Part shown: positions 6,343 to 12,726 of the stretch, piece by piece
How positions within the stretch are numbered: position 1 is the first letter of the stretch
Layout: every line of letters starts with the position of its first letter
Source of the DNA: CAZRNB01 sp964601355
Lineage (GTDB): Bacteria; Planctomycetota; Phycisphaerae; Sedimentisphaerales; Anaerobacaceae
Direction: 5' to 3'
Length of the DNA: 12,910 bases
Assembly: GCA_964601355.1 (NCBI GenBank)
Contig: CAZRNB010000089.1
Location: 1-12,910, forward strand
Position numbers and translations under genes: made by a program
Notes under the pieces: generated by a model
Database searches by the model: none
What the model saw: only the letters and a program-made list of their open reading frames with translations
What the model was told of the DNA's origin: nothing

Positions 6343-6605
6343 TGAATAAATGTCACAAAATTGAAAAAGTTTCTTTTGTTAAAGAGAAATTGATTTTAAA
6401 TATTGATGGTAAGAAATATTCGTTTCCATTAGCTGATATTTCCAAAAGGCTCGCTGGTGCATCGCATACTGAGAGAGAAAATTATGAAGTTTCGCCATCG
6501 GGATATGGGATACATTGGCCTTTGATAGATGAGGATTTATCAGTTGACGGTTTAATCCGCGCCAAACACAAGCAAACGCTGAAAAAAGAGCATGTTTCGA
6601 CTTGA
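6339..6605 (+). CDS. DUF2442 domain protein, second copy
   Basis: The 88-residue protein shows LILNIDGKKYSFPLADISKR, ERENYEVSPSGYGIHWPLID and EDLSVDGLI, the defining DUF2442 pattern. ATGATGA at 6339-6345 overlaps the stop of the DUF4160 gene, so translation is coupled. Either of two adjacent ATG codons could be used. With the preceding gene it forms a second, AT-rich DUF4160-DUF2442 module on the other side of the mannanase gene. A DNA-binding or antitoxin role is inferred from the family context only. Confidence 0.83.
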   Translation: MMNKCHKIEKVSFVKEKLILNIDGKKYSFPLADISKRLAGASHTERENYEVSPSGYGIHWPLIDEDLSVDGLIRAKHKQTLKKEHVST

Positions 6606-6652
6606 AAAATAGGTTATTACTGAGATTATGAGAGGCGATCGGTTTTAGTAAA

Positions 6653-7285
6653 ATGAAGGCAGGTATCTCAGAACTAAAAGACGAGGAAAAGCAACTTCTT
6701 CTTGAAGAGTTTAGGCAAGCATGGGAGCACTATCGGCACCTCGAGAATGCTCGTGCATGGTATTTAGGATTCTTCTACACAACAGCAGCTGGAGGTATAA
6801 CACTTATTATGTATCTGCTGTTCAGAGATGTTTGCGTTGAGCCAAGTTTGAATGTCGTTCTTGGAACTTACCTAATTTCCTGTGCCATCGGCGTGTTGGC
6901 TCTGATTGTTCTCACGACAGTTACAGCAACAGGCGTTGCTCTTAGCCACTATGCTAATGTTTTCGAAGTAATTAGGAAGACAATATACAGTAAAACACTC
7001 TTCGACGAGGTAAATCCAAAAATAGATGTTTTTCTTAATCCAGCAGTTCAGATGGCTCATAAAGGTGGAGCTTCAAAAACTACTAAAAAGATTCTATGGG
7101 GTGTTTTTTTGTTTGTTCTTCTATATTTATTACTTTTTGGAGTTTTCTTCCCTCTGCAAGTGTGTGCTAATTGTGGATTGGCTCGGTACGTTAGTGGTGT
7201 AGGAGCAATTATTATAGCCGTAGTTGGAATCTTGACTAATAGACAAGTGAAAAAGTCGGAAAAGCTTGTTTTAAAAAAATGGTGA
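6653..7285 (+). CDS. Four-helix membrane protein, unknown function
   Basis: The 210-residue protein begins with a charged amphipathic region (EEFRQAWEHYRHLENARAWY), followed by four hydrophobic segments at about 38-57, 68-96, 147-168 and 178-194, and ends in a Lys-rich tail. The loop between helices 2 and 3 (about 100-145) is soluble. Paired short helices behind an EHYRHLENxRxxYLG-type start recall small membrane proteins of accessory or defence islands, but I do not recognise a named family. A CANC motif (171-174) lies at the end of helix 3. No strong ribosome site precedes the ATG at 6653. The stop codon lies directly before a 5S rRNA-like fragment and a terminator. Confidence 0.65.
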   Translation: MKAGISELKDEEKQLLLEEFRQAWEHYRHLENARAWYLGFFYTTAAGGITLIMYLLFRDVCVEPSLNVVLGTYLISCAIGVLALIVLTTVTATGVALSHYANVFEVIRKTIYSKTLFDEVNPKIDVFLNPAVQMAHKGGASKTTKKILWGVFLFVLLYLLLFGVFFPLQVCANCGLARYVSGVGAIIIAVVGILTNRQVKKSEKLVLKKW

Positions 7286-7303
7286 GGCGAGAGTAGGTCA
7301 CCG
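7286..7303 (+). pseudogene. 3'-end fragment of 5S rRNA, second copy
   Basis: GGCGAGAGTAGGTCACCG repeats the 15 bases GGCGAGAGTAGGTCA seen at 2989-3003 and again matches the 3' end of 5S rRNA. It starts on the base after the TGA of the preceding gene. A strong terminator follows about 55 bases later. Confidence 0.6.
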
Positions 7304-7358
7304 TACCCGAACCAAATTATGGCGGTCGCCTATTTCGTGCGGGGCAAGCAGGATTATA

Positions 7359-7390
7359 AAGGCCAGGACCCAAAAGGTTCTGGCCTTTTC
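7359..7390 (+). terminator. Rho-independent terminator
   Basis: AAGGCCAGGACC (7359-7370) pairs with GGTTCTGGCCTT (7376-7387), twelve pairs with one G-U, around a CAAAA loop, followed by TTTT. It separates the membrane-protein gene from the next promoter, which begins only 20 bases later. Confidence 0.85.
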
Positions 7391-7408
7391 CTTTGTGCAG
7401 ATTTTCTT

Positions 7409-7437
7409 TTGACTGTTGGGAATATTCAAACTACACT
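7409..7437 (+). promoter_or_regulatory. Promoter of the glycosidase-like gene, in the duplicated module
   Basis: TTGACT (7409-7414), a 17-base spacer and TACACT (7432-7437), with surrounding sequence shared with 4661-4713. From here the leader to the ATG at 7475 is only about 30 bases. Confidence 0.65.
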
Positions 7438-7474
7438 GACGAGAAAAATTATAGTTTGCTTGAGAGGAATAATT

Positions 7475-9376
7475 ATGCAGAAATGCTTTAGAGGTTTTAT
7501 ATATGCAGCTTTGGGATTAGCACTCTTGTGTTTTCTTTGTCCTTTGGCATACGGTTATCAGAATTTTAATGTTGCAATTTACTGTCGGGCTTATGAAACG
7601 CGGGAGATGAAAGACCCGAATTGGCTTGAGCCGCGATGGAATGAGCTGGCAAGGCAAGTCAAAGTGGATAAGGTTTATCTTGAAACGCATCGTGATATGA
7701 TTTTAGTCGATGAGGACACAATCGCCAAGGCCAGGAAATTCTTCCAAGATAAAGGTATCCGAACAGCCAGCGGTATAACTCTTACCGTCAATGAAAGAAA
7801 CCGTTTCCAAACGTTCTGCTATACCAAACCCGAATCCCGCCGGCGCGTTAAGGAAATCATCGAGTACACGGCAAGACTCTTCGATGAAATTATTTTAGAT
7901 GACTTTTTCTTCACCAACTGTAAATGCGAATCCTGCATTAAGGCCAAAGGCGATAAAAGCTGGACACAGTTCCGGCTTGATCTGTTAGAAGAAGCATCGC
8001 AAGAATTGATTATCAAGCCAGCAAAAGCCGTCAACCCAAAAGTCACGATGGTCATTAAATATCCGAACTGGTATGAACATTTTCAGGGACTTGGCTACAA
8101 TTTGGAGGCTGAGCCAAAGCTCTTTGATAAGCTCTACACCGGCACGGAAACCAGAGATCCCATCCGCAGCAGCCAGCACCTGCAGCAGTACCAAAGCTAC
8201 TTAATCTTCCGTTATCTTGAAAATGTCAAGCCAGGCGGCAACGCCGGCGGCTGGGTCGATACGGGCGGAATGTCGTATATAGACCGCTACGCGGAGCAGC
8301 TTTGGCTGACTCTATTTGCGAAAGCGCCAGAAATCACGCTCTTTGACTTTAGACAGATGCAGCGGCCCATCCGTGACTCAGACCGTTCAGCCTGGCAGGG
8401 ACAACAGACCAGCTTCGACTTTGACGAAATGATGAAATCCATTCAGTTAGACAATGGAACATCGGTGCAGCCGAGCACGATTGCTCGAGCTGCTGGTTAC
8501 ACCTTTGAGCGGGCTGACCGCTTCGTTAGCAAGCTCGGCAAACCCATTGGCGTTAAAAGCTACAAACCCTATCATTCAACTGGCGAGGACTTTCTGCATA
8601 ATTACCTCGGTATGTGTGGAGTGCCGATAGACCTTTTGCCGGAATTTCCAACCGATGCAAATACAATCTTTCTTGCTGAATCCGCGAAGTTTGACAAATC
8701 AATCGTGGATAAGATAAAGAGTCAATTAATTGCGGGTAAGACCGTTGTTATTACATCAGGTCTATTAAATGCCTTGCAAGGCCGGGGGATTGAGGATATT
8801 GTTGAGCTTGAATATACCGACAAAAAGGCTGTAATACGGGATTTCATTCTTGGCTTCCGCGGCACGTATCAGGCGAAATCGGATATTGTTATTCCGCAGA
8901 TAAAGTACCTGACCAACGATTCCTGGGAGGAGATTTCCTGTTTGGCAAGCGGCATCGGTTATCCCATCCTTCACTCGGCTGATTACGCGAATGGCACTTT
9001 GTATGTTCTGACCATCCCGGATAATTTCGGCGACCTGTATAACTTTCCCGCCGAGGTGCTGACGCGGATTAAAGAGACATTGTGCAGAGACCTTTACGTC
9101 CGACTTGAAGCTTTCAGCCAAGTTGCTTTGTTTATTTATGACAATGATACATTTATCGTGGAATCCTTTTTGCCGGAGCCTGTCGATGTTAATATTGTCA
9201 CCACAAAAAAAATTAGCAATCTTCGTGACATCCTCTCTGGTGAAATACTGTCACCAAGGACTGAATCCTCCGGCCCAGGGATGTTTGGCCGACGTGGCCG
9301 TGGTGACAGTAACATTAGGATTGTTTTCAATACGCAAATAAAGCCACACTCTTATCGTGTGTTCCAGTGTGAATAA
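7475..9376 (+). CDS. Secreted TIM-barrel glycosidase-like protein (GH42-like layout)
   Basis: The ATG at 7475 is chosen because GAGAGG precedes it and because it opens a signal peptide (MQKCFRGFIYAALGLALLCF, cleavage near AYG at 27). A frame open further upstream would run through the promoter and terminator. The 633-residue product has a barrel-like N-terminal half: VDKVYLETHRD, then FDEIILDDFFFTNCKCESC with Asp142-Asp143 and a Cys cluster at 149, 151 and 154, and VTMVIKYPNWYE. Around 383-460 is a GATase-like segment (GVPIDLLPEFPTDANTIFLA; AGKTVVITSG), and a small beta-rich tail follows. This order resembles GH42 or the hypothetical-glycosidase (GHL) families. No confident catalytic pair can be named and the substrate is unknown. 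The shared promoter suggests co-expression with the mannanase. Confidence 0.7.
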   Translation: MQKCFRGFIYAALGLALLCFLCPLAYGYQNFNVAIYCRAYETREMKDPNWLEPRWNELARQVKVDKVYLETHRDMILVDEDTIAKARKFFQDKGIRTASGITLTVNERNRFQTFCYTKPESRRRVKEIIEYTARLFDEIILDDFFFTNCKCESCIKAKGDKSWTQFRLDLLEEASQELIIKPAKAVNPKVTMVIKYPNWYEHFQGLGYNLEAEPKLFDKLYTGTETRDPIRSSQHLQQYQSYLIFRYLENVKPGGNAGGWVDTGGMSYIDRYAEQLWLTLFAKAPEITLFDFRQMQRPIRDSDRSAWQGQQTSFDFDEMMKSIQLDNGTSVQPSTIARAAGYTFERADRFVSKLGKPIGVKSYKPYHSTGEDFLHNYLGMCGVPIDLLPEFPTDANTIFLAESAKFDKSIVDKIKSQLIAGKTVVITSGLLNALQGRGIEDIVELEYTDKKAVIRDFILGFRGTYQAKSDIVIPQIKYLTNDSWEEISCLASGIGYPILHSADYANGTLYVLTIPDNFGDLYNFPAEVLTRIKETLCRDLYVRLEAFSQVALFIYDNDTFIVESFLPEPVDVNIVTTKKISNLRDILSGEILSPRTESSGPGMFGRRGRGDSNIRIVFNTQIKPHSYRVFQCE

Positions 9377-9382
9377 AATAAT

Positions 9383-9402
9383 GGTGGGGCAAGTCGCCAC
9401 CC
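9383..9402. repeat. Short hairpin after the glycosidase-like gene
   Basis: GGTGGGGC (9383-9390) and GCCACCC (9396-9402) form a stem with a five-base loop. It lies seven bases after the stop codon and may act as a terminator or be a GTGGGG...CCACCCTAC-type interspersed repeat. The rest of the gap up to 9539 shows nothing else I can support except a weak GCCTTCAGGC hairpin near 9450. Confidence 0.45.
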
Positions 9403-9539
9403 TACAATATTTCCGGGCGTTTAATCCTCAACTGCTATGGTGAATTGCTTTTGCCTTCAGGCTTTGAGTTTTTAGTTGGCCGATATATGAGCATAAAAAA
9501 ATTAAGTGATACACCTGGCTTTTATTTTAATGCTAAGTG

Positions 9540-9548
9540 TGCTACAAT
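9540..9548 (+). promoter_or_regulatory. Extended -10 promoter, near-leaderless start
   Basis: TGCTACAAT at 9540-9548 fits an extended -10 element (TGN before TACAAT). No clear -35 is seen. The ATG at 9555 is six bases further on, so the transcript would begin almost at the start codon. Confidence 0.4.
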
Positions 9549-9554
9549 AACTGT

Positions 9555-9749
9555 ATGAATGTTATAAGAAACCATGTAAAGCTCAAAAAAATGACCCGTG
9601 AGGATGATTCATTCGTTAAGGCAACACCAGCCGAGCGGGTCAGCTTTATATGGGAGCTTACAAAAGAGCTGTGGTCGTTGCGGAATCGTCAGGATGCTGA
9701 ACAAAGACTACAAAGAAATGTTACAAATCTTATTAGACAACAAGGCTAA
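9555..9749 (+). CDS. Small conserved protein partnered with a nucleotidyltransferase
   Basis: The 64-residue product contains ATPAERVSFIWELTKELWSL followed by EQRLQRNVTNLIR. I recognise this ATPxERxxFIWELT...LQRxV pattern from small proteins encoded directly before nucleotidyltransferase-fold genes. The ATG at 9555 is preferred to an in-frame ATG at 9537, which overlaps the -10 element. The gene overlaps the next by 56 bases. A toxin-antitoxin role is plausible, with this as either component, but I know of no demonstrated activity. It is highly charged, helical and cytoplasmic. Confidence 0.72.
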   Translation: MNVIRNHVKLKKMTREDDSFVKATPAERVSFIWELTKELWSLRNRQDAEQRLQRNVTNLIRQQG

Positions 9750-10146
9750 GTTCCTTGTTGTCGGAGCTTATGCGATGGGGGCATACGGATATCCCCGCGC
9801 TACCGGCAATTTCGATGTATGGGTTGAAGCATCTGACGAAAATGCAAAGAATGTATATCTGTCGCTGGCGCAATTCGGCGCACCGCTCGGCGAGCTTACG
9901 GAAAGAACTTTCTGCGAAAAAGGCGTCATTTTTCAAATTGGCGTAGCACCCCGGCGAATAGACATAATAACCAGAATCGATGGCGTCGAGTTTGATAAGG
10001 CTTATGCCGAGAGACAAGAAATAGAAGTCGATGACATTAGAATACCATTTATTTCGAAAGAAAACTTAATTAAAAATAAGATGTCAACGGGACGCAAGAA
10101 AGATAGGCTTGATGTAGAATATCTGCAATCAGGTATGGATACTTAA
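9694..10146 (+). CDS. Nucleotidyltransferase-fold protein (DUF6036/AbiEii-like)
   Basis: The 150-residue protein begins MLNKDYKEMLQILLDNKAKF, then VVGAYAMGAYGYPRATGNFD with the glycine-rich nucleotidyltransferase start, VAPRRIDIIT carrying a third acidic residue (Asp90), and ends near RKKDRLDVEYL. The family normally has Asp-x-Asp after RATG; here it is Asn39-Phe-Asp41, so one metal ligand is replaced. The ATG at 9694 has AGG just upstream and keeps the family N-terminus. A longer in-frame version from 9598 would read non-homologous sequence out of frame with the small gene. The overlap with the small gene suggests a coupled two-gene toxin-antitoxin-like unit. Confidence 0.78.
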   Translation: MLNKDYKEMLQILLDNKAKFLVVGAYAMGAYGYPRATGNFDVWVEASDENAKNVYLSLAQFGAPLGELTERTFCEKGVIFQIGVAPRRIDIITRIDGVEFDKAYAERQEIEVDDIRIPFISKENLIKNKMSTGRKKDRLDVEYLQSGMDT

Positions 10147-10198
10147 CGCAATAAAATCTTTAGATAGTGACATCAAGTTTTGTGAAGGGTTTTAAATT

Positions 10199-11113
10199 AT
10201 GATTAGAAAAGGAATCAACCGGCGGCAGTTCATAAAAGGCACGGCTGCTTTAGCCGGCTCCACTTTTTTGTCATCCTGTGCTATTGGGCCATTGGGCGGA
10301 AAATGTAAACGAACTGCTGTGGACCAGGTCGCCTTAGGCAAGACGGGGCTTAAGCTGAGCCGCCTTGGTATCGGTACAGGCATCAATAACGGCAAAACTC
10401 TGCGAGACCTGGGAACCGAAGAATTTAAACTGCTGATACGTTATGCGTATGACCGGGGCATTACGTATATCGACACGGCTGATAACTATAAAACCCACAC
10501 AATGATCCGCGATGCAATCAAAGGTCTTCCCCGTGAGAGGCTGTTTATCCAGTCCAAGATGCCAGGCGTTCCCGAAAAGCCGATGGATGTGCTCGACCGC
10601 TATCGGCAGGAGCTGGGTGTCGATTACATCGACAGCCTGCTTATGCACTGTGTGATGAAAGCCGACTGGGATCAGACACACAAAAAACTAATGGATGCCC
10701 TGGAAGAGGCCAAGTCTAAGAAGATCATACTCGCTCACGGTGTTTCATGTCATTCGCTGGGCGCCTTGAAAAAGGCAGCCGAGCTGGACTGGGTTGACGT
10801 CAATTTAGTACGAATCAACCCGCAGGGTTCGAACATTGACACCCCGGTTGAGGACTGGAATGCCAGGAGCGATGCGTCACATGTGCCGGCGGTGCTTGAG
10901 CAAATCAAGGTCATGCGGGAAAACCGCCATGGCGTCATCGGCATGAAACTTATAGGCGACGGCGATTTCACAGACCCTGAGAGCCGCCAGAAGTCCATAC
11001 GCTTCGTCATGCAGTCCGGCCTTGTGGATGCGGTTGTAATAGGGTTCAAGAACACTGCGGAAATTGATGAGGCCATTCTGCGTATTAATCTCGCCCTTGC
11101 AGATACCGCGTGA
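10199..11113 (+). CDS. Tat-exported aldo/keto reductase, probable lipoprotein
   Basis: The 304-residue protein has a twin-arginine signal (NRRQFIKG, Arg8-Arg9) followed by a hydrophobic stretch and a lipobox LSSC with Cys27, so it is probably exported folded and lipid-anchored. The remainder is an aldo/keto reductase barrel starting VALGKTGLKLSRLGIGTG. The expected tetrad is present: Asp92 and Tyr97 in DTADNY, Lys120 in SKMPG, His150 in LLMHC. The family reduces carbonyls with NAD(P)H; Tat export of such enzymes is common in Planctomycetota. GAAGGG about 11 bases upstream supports the ATG. The gene stands between a nucleotidyltransferase module and a repeat cluster, and the substrate is unknown. 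Confidence 0.9.
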   Translation: MIRKGINRRQFIKGTAALAGSTFLSSCAIGPLGGKCKRTAVDQVALGKTGLKLSRLGIGTGINNGKTLRDLGTEEFKLLIRYAYDRGITYIDTADNYKTHTMIRDAIKGLPRERLFIQSKMPGVPEKPMDVLDRYRQELGVDYIDSLLMHCVMKADWDQTHKKLMDALEEAKSKKIILAHGVSCHSLGALKKAAELDWVDVNLVRINPQGSNIDTPVEDWNARSDASHVPAVLEQIKVMRENRHGVIGMKLIGDGDFTDPESRQKSIRFVMQSGLVDAVVIGFKNTAEIDEAILRINLALADTA

Positions 11114-11114
11114 A

Positions 11115-11256
11115 CCCCGTTAGAAGCCCTTCCGTCAAGGCTCGGCTCGTTCGTTTGCTTTATAATATTCAGTACGTTTCTTGCCGGGACTGATCGCCTT
11201 TCTAACGGGATAAATATTTTCATCCCCAAGGCAATCCACGGGGCATTCTAACGGGG
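11115..11256. repeat. Cluster of TTCTAACGGGG repeats
   Basis: CCCCGTTAGAA (11115-11125, inverted) is followed by TTCTAACGGG (11200-11209) and TTCTAACGGGG (11246-11256). The outer copies form perfect 11-base terminal inverted repeats around a 142-base unit. It begins two bases after the reductase stop codon. CCCC...GGGG pairings in the right half (11224-11242) add hairpin potential. The unit resembles interspersed palindromic repeats of environmental genomes. Bases 11257-11357 contain nothing else I can support. Confidence 0.65.
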
Positions 11257-11357
11257 TGAAGGCGTAGCTCAGGAATGTTGGATATAAGAGATGCTGCCTG
11301 CAGTTCGTTTTTAATAGACCGCCGGTGCAGCGTCACAAAAGCTGTTCAATTTGCCAT

Positions 11358-11549
11358 TTAACCAATCCTGCCATCGCCGTCGATATCACTTTTGTGAATC
11401 TCTTCGAGCTTTCTGACGAGGTTACGCAATGTGTTCTGCGTCAGTTGAAGCTGGTCCTCAAGAGCCTGTACCCGATCCTCAATCGAATTGGATTTTCGAT
11501 GTTGGCCATACATCAAGCCGGTTTGTACGATTTCCCAAAGTACGCCCAT
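11358..11549 (-). CDS. Small coiled-coil protein with a C-terminal EF-hand/dockerin-type loop
   Basis: The 63-residue product starts MGVLWEIVQTGLMYGQHRKS, continues as a heptad-rich coiled coil (SIEDRVQALEDQLQLTQNTL and RNLVRKLEEI) and ends DIDGDGRIG, a calcium-binding loop like those of EF-hands and dockerins. AAGGAG lies four bases before the ATG, and the gene starts 13 bases after the pectate lyase stop, so the two are likely cotranscribed. There is no signal peptide; the first ~15 residues are moderately hydrophobic. I recall similar short proteins from planctomycete-type genomes, but no function. The final loop could also be half a dockerin, though a cellulosome-type role is not supported. 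Confidence 0.68.
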   Translation of the reverse strand: MGVLWEIVQTGLMYGQHRKSNSIEDRVQALEDQLQLTQNTLRNLVRKLEEIHKSDIDGDGRIG

Positions 11550-11562
11550 TTTTCTCCTTAAT

Positions 11563-12417
11563 TCATTTTAGTAAGTCTTCGATGTTTATTTTGCCGACAC
11601 CTGCCTCCGCCGTAATTAGAGAAGGAACAACAGCAGCATTATCGGTAACGTAGTAATAATAGACTGAAGGGTTAAACGCATTCCCGCGAGTCTCAGGTGA
11701 GCCGCTATTATCAAAGATATTGTTAAATTCCACAATGTCCCCCGGAGATGAGGAGCCGTATCCGGAATACATAGGATGCACGACGTTTTTGAAATAATTT
11801 GCCTCAACCACTAAATCAGCCTCTTGCGTAGAGGCGATTCCGTAGTCCATTCCGCCCCGGCTGTTGTCGTAATAATTATTGAAAACGTGGCATTGGCCGA
11901 ATCTGACGCGTGGATGCCTGGAATTGGTATTGTCAAACCAATTGTGATGATATGTCACTTTCAGCCGACCGGCATCTTCTGTTACATTATCGTCGGAATG
12001 CCCTAATAGACAGGTCTTTCTGTGATTGTAAAAATGATTCCACGAGATAGTTATATAACTTGCTCCATGTTTTATATCCAGCAAACCATCGTGGCGAACG
12101 CCCTCGAAATCAAAGTCGGGAGAGTCGGAAAGATTGCAGTGGTCGATCCAGATGTGGTGTGACCTTGTTCCTTGAATATTTATTGCATCATCCGGGCAGT
12201 CTCTGAACCCGATGTTGTGTACGATGATATTGAAGCTTTTATCAATATTGAGCCCGAAGCCTTCGATAATTGCATCATTTCCATCACCAAGAATAGATAG
12301 ATTATATGTTTCCTTTATGTCCATCATCTCATCTTCAGGAAAAGACAATTTGCCTTTAATAATGATTGTAATCGGAGGATAATATTTTTCAAATTTTGGA
12401 TCATTTCTGCCGCGCAA
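11563..12417 (-). CDS. Pectate lyase, polysaccharide lyase family 1 (catalytic body)
   Basis: From the TTG at 12417 this encodes 284 residues of a right-handed beta-helix pectate lyase. PL1 landmarks are SHHIWIDHC (87-94), the calcium-site DGLLDIK (110-116), YITISWNHFYNH (121-132) and RHPRVRFGQCHVFNNYYDN (167-185), which holds the catalytic-arginine motif. A VPSLITAEAGVGKI ending is also usual. The enzyme cleaves alpha-1,4-polygalacturonate by beta-elimination. The TTG is unlikely to be the real start: coding similarity continues upstream in the same frame to 12579 (VGFAAAEGNG, the normal mature N-terminus of PL1). No ATG, GTG or TTG occurs between that point and an in-frame TAA. Without readthrough the secreted enzyme is probably not made intact. 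Confidence 0.88.
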   Translation of the reverse strand: MRGRNDPKFEKYYPPITIIIKGKLSFPEDEMMDIKETYNLSILGDGNDAIIEGFGLNIDKSFNIIVHNIGFRDCPDDAINIQGTRSHHIWIDHCNLSDSPDFDFEGVRHDGLLDIKHGASYITISWNHFYNHRKTCLLGHSDDNVTEDAGRLKVTYHHNWFDNTNSRHPRVRFGQCHVFNNYYDNSRGGMDYGIASTQEADLVVEANYFKNVVHPMYSGYGSSSPGDIVEFNNIFDNSGSPETRGNAFNPSVYYYYVTDNAAVVPSLITAEAGVGKINIEDLLK

Positions 12418-12678
12418 AAATGTATTAAGCTGCTCACCAGCCGTGACCTCAACGATGTCGCCACCTTGTCCTCCTGTAGTTGTGGATAAACCATTCCCTT
12501 CTGCTGCTGCAAAGCCGACTAAGGCAAAATTTTCGTTAGGTTCTGATACATTGTTTGGGTCTTCTGCCCCTCTCTGCCGTTAGGTAACGGGCCGTTGTGC
12601 GAAAGACAGCGAAGAATAAGCAAATAGAAAAATTGCAATATAAAACAAAAATCGTTTGTATCGGTAGGCTAAATACAT
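12418..12678 (-). pseudogene. N-terminal part of the pectate lyase, cut by an in-frame TAA
   Basis: An ATG at 12678 opens a signal peptide (MYLAYRYKRFLFYIAIFLFA, then YSSLSFA-QRPVT) with CAGGG as a weak ribosome site. After 32 codons it meets TAA (12582-12580). The same frame then continues RQRGAEDPNNVSEPNENF and ALVGFAAAEGNGLSTTTGGQ straight into the catalytic body. One base change of the TAA (for example to CAA) would restore a 371-residue secreted lyase. The cause may be a recent nonsense mutation, a sequencing or assembly error, or programmed readthrough; the sequence alone cannot decide. Confidence 0.82.
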
Positions 12679-12706
12679 TCGACCCTGTCAACCCTAAAAC
12701 TTTACA

Positions 12707-12720
12707 ATAGCAATTGCTAT
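12707..12720. promoter_or_regulatory. Perfect 14-base palindrome upstream of the pectate lyase
   Basis: ATAGCAATTGCTAT is perfectly self-complementary and lies 29 bases before the pectate lyase ATG on the minus strand. It overlaps a candidate minus-strand promoter (TTGAGA at 12731-12726, 16-base spacer, TATTGT at 12709-12704), so it could be an operator. No regulator can be named. Confidence 0.4.
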
Positions 12721-12726
12721 AATTTT

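Noticed and set aside
7319..7474. N-terminal extension of the glycosidase-like gene from an ATG at 7319
   Set aside because: It would run through the strong terminator (7359-7390) and the promoter (7409-7437) and would bury the signal peptide that begins at 7475.
10750..11229. Minus-strand open frame of 159 codons antisense to the reductase
   Set aside because: It overlaps a well-supported reductase gene and starts inside the TTCTAACGGGG repeat. Its sequence reads as a shadow of the opposite strand.
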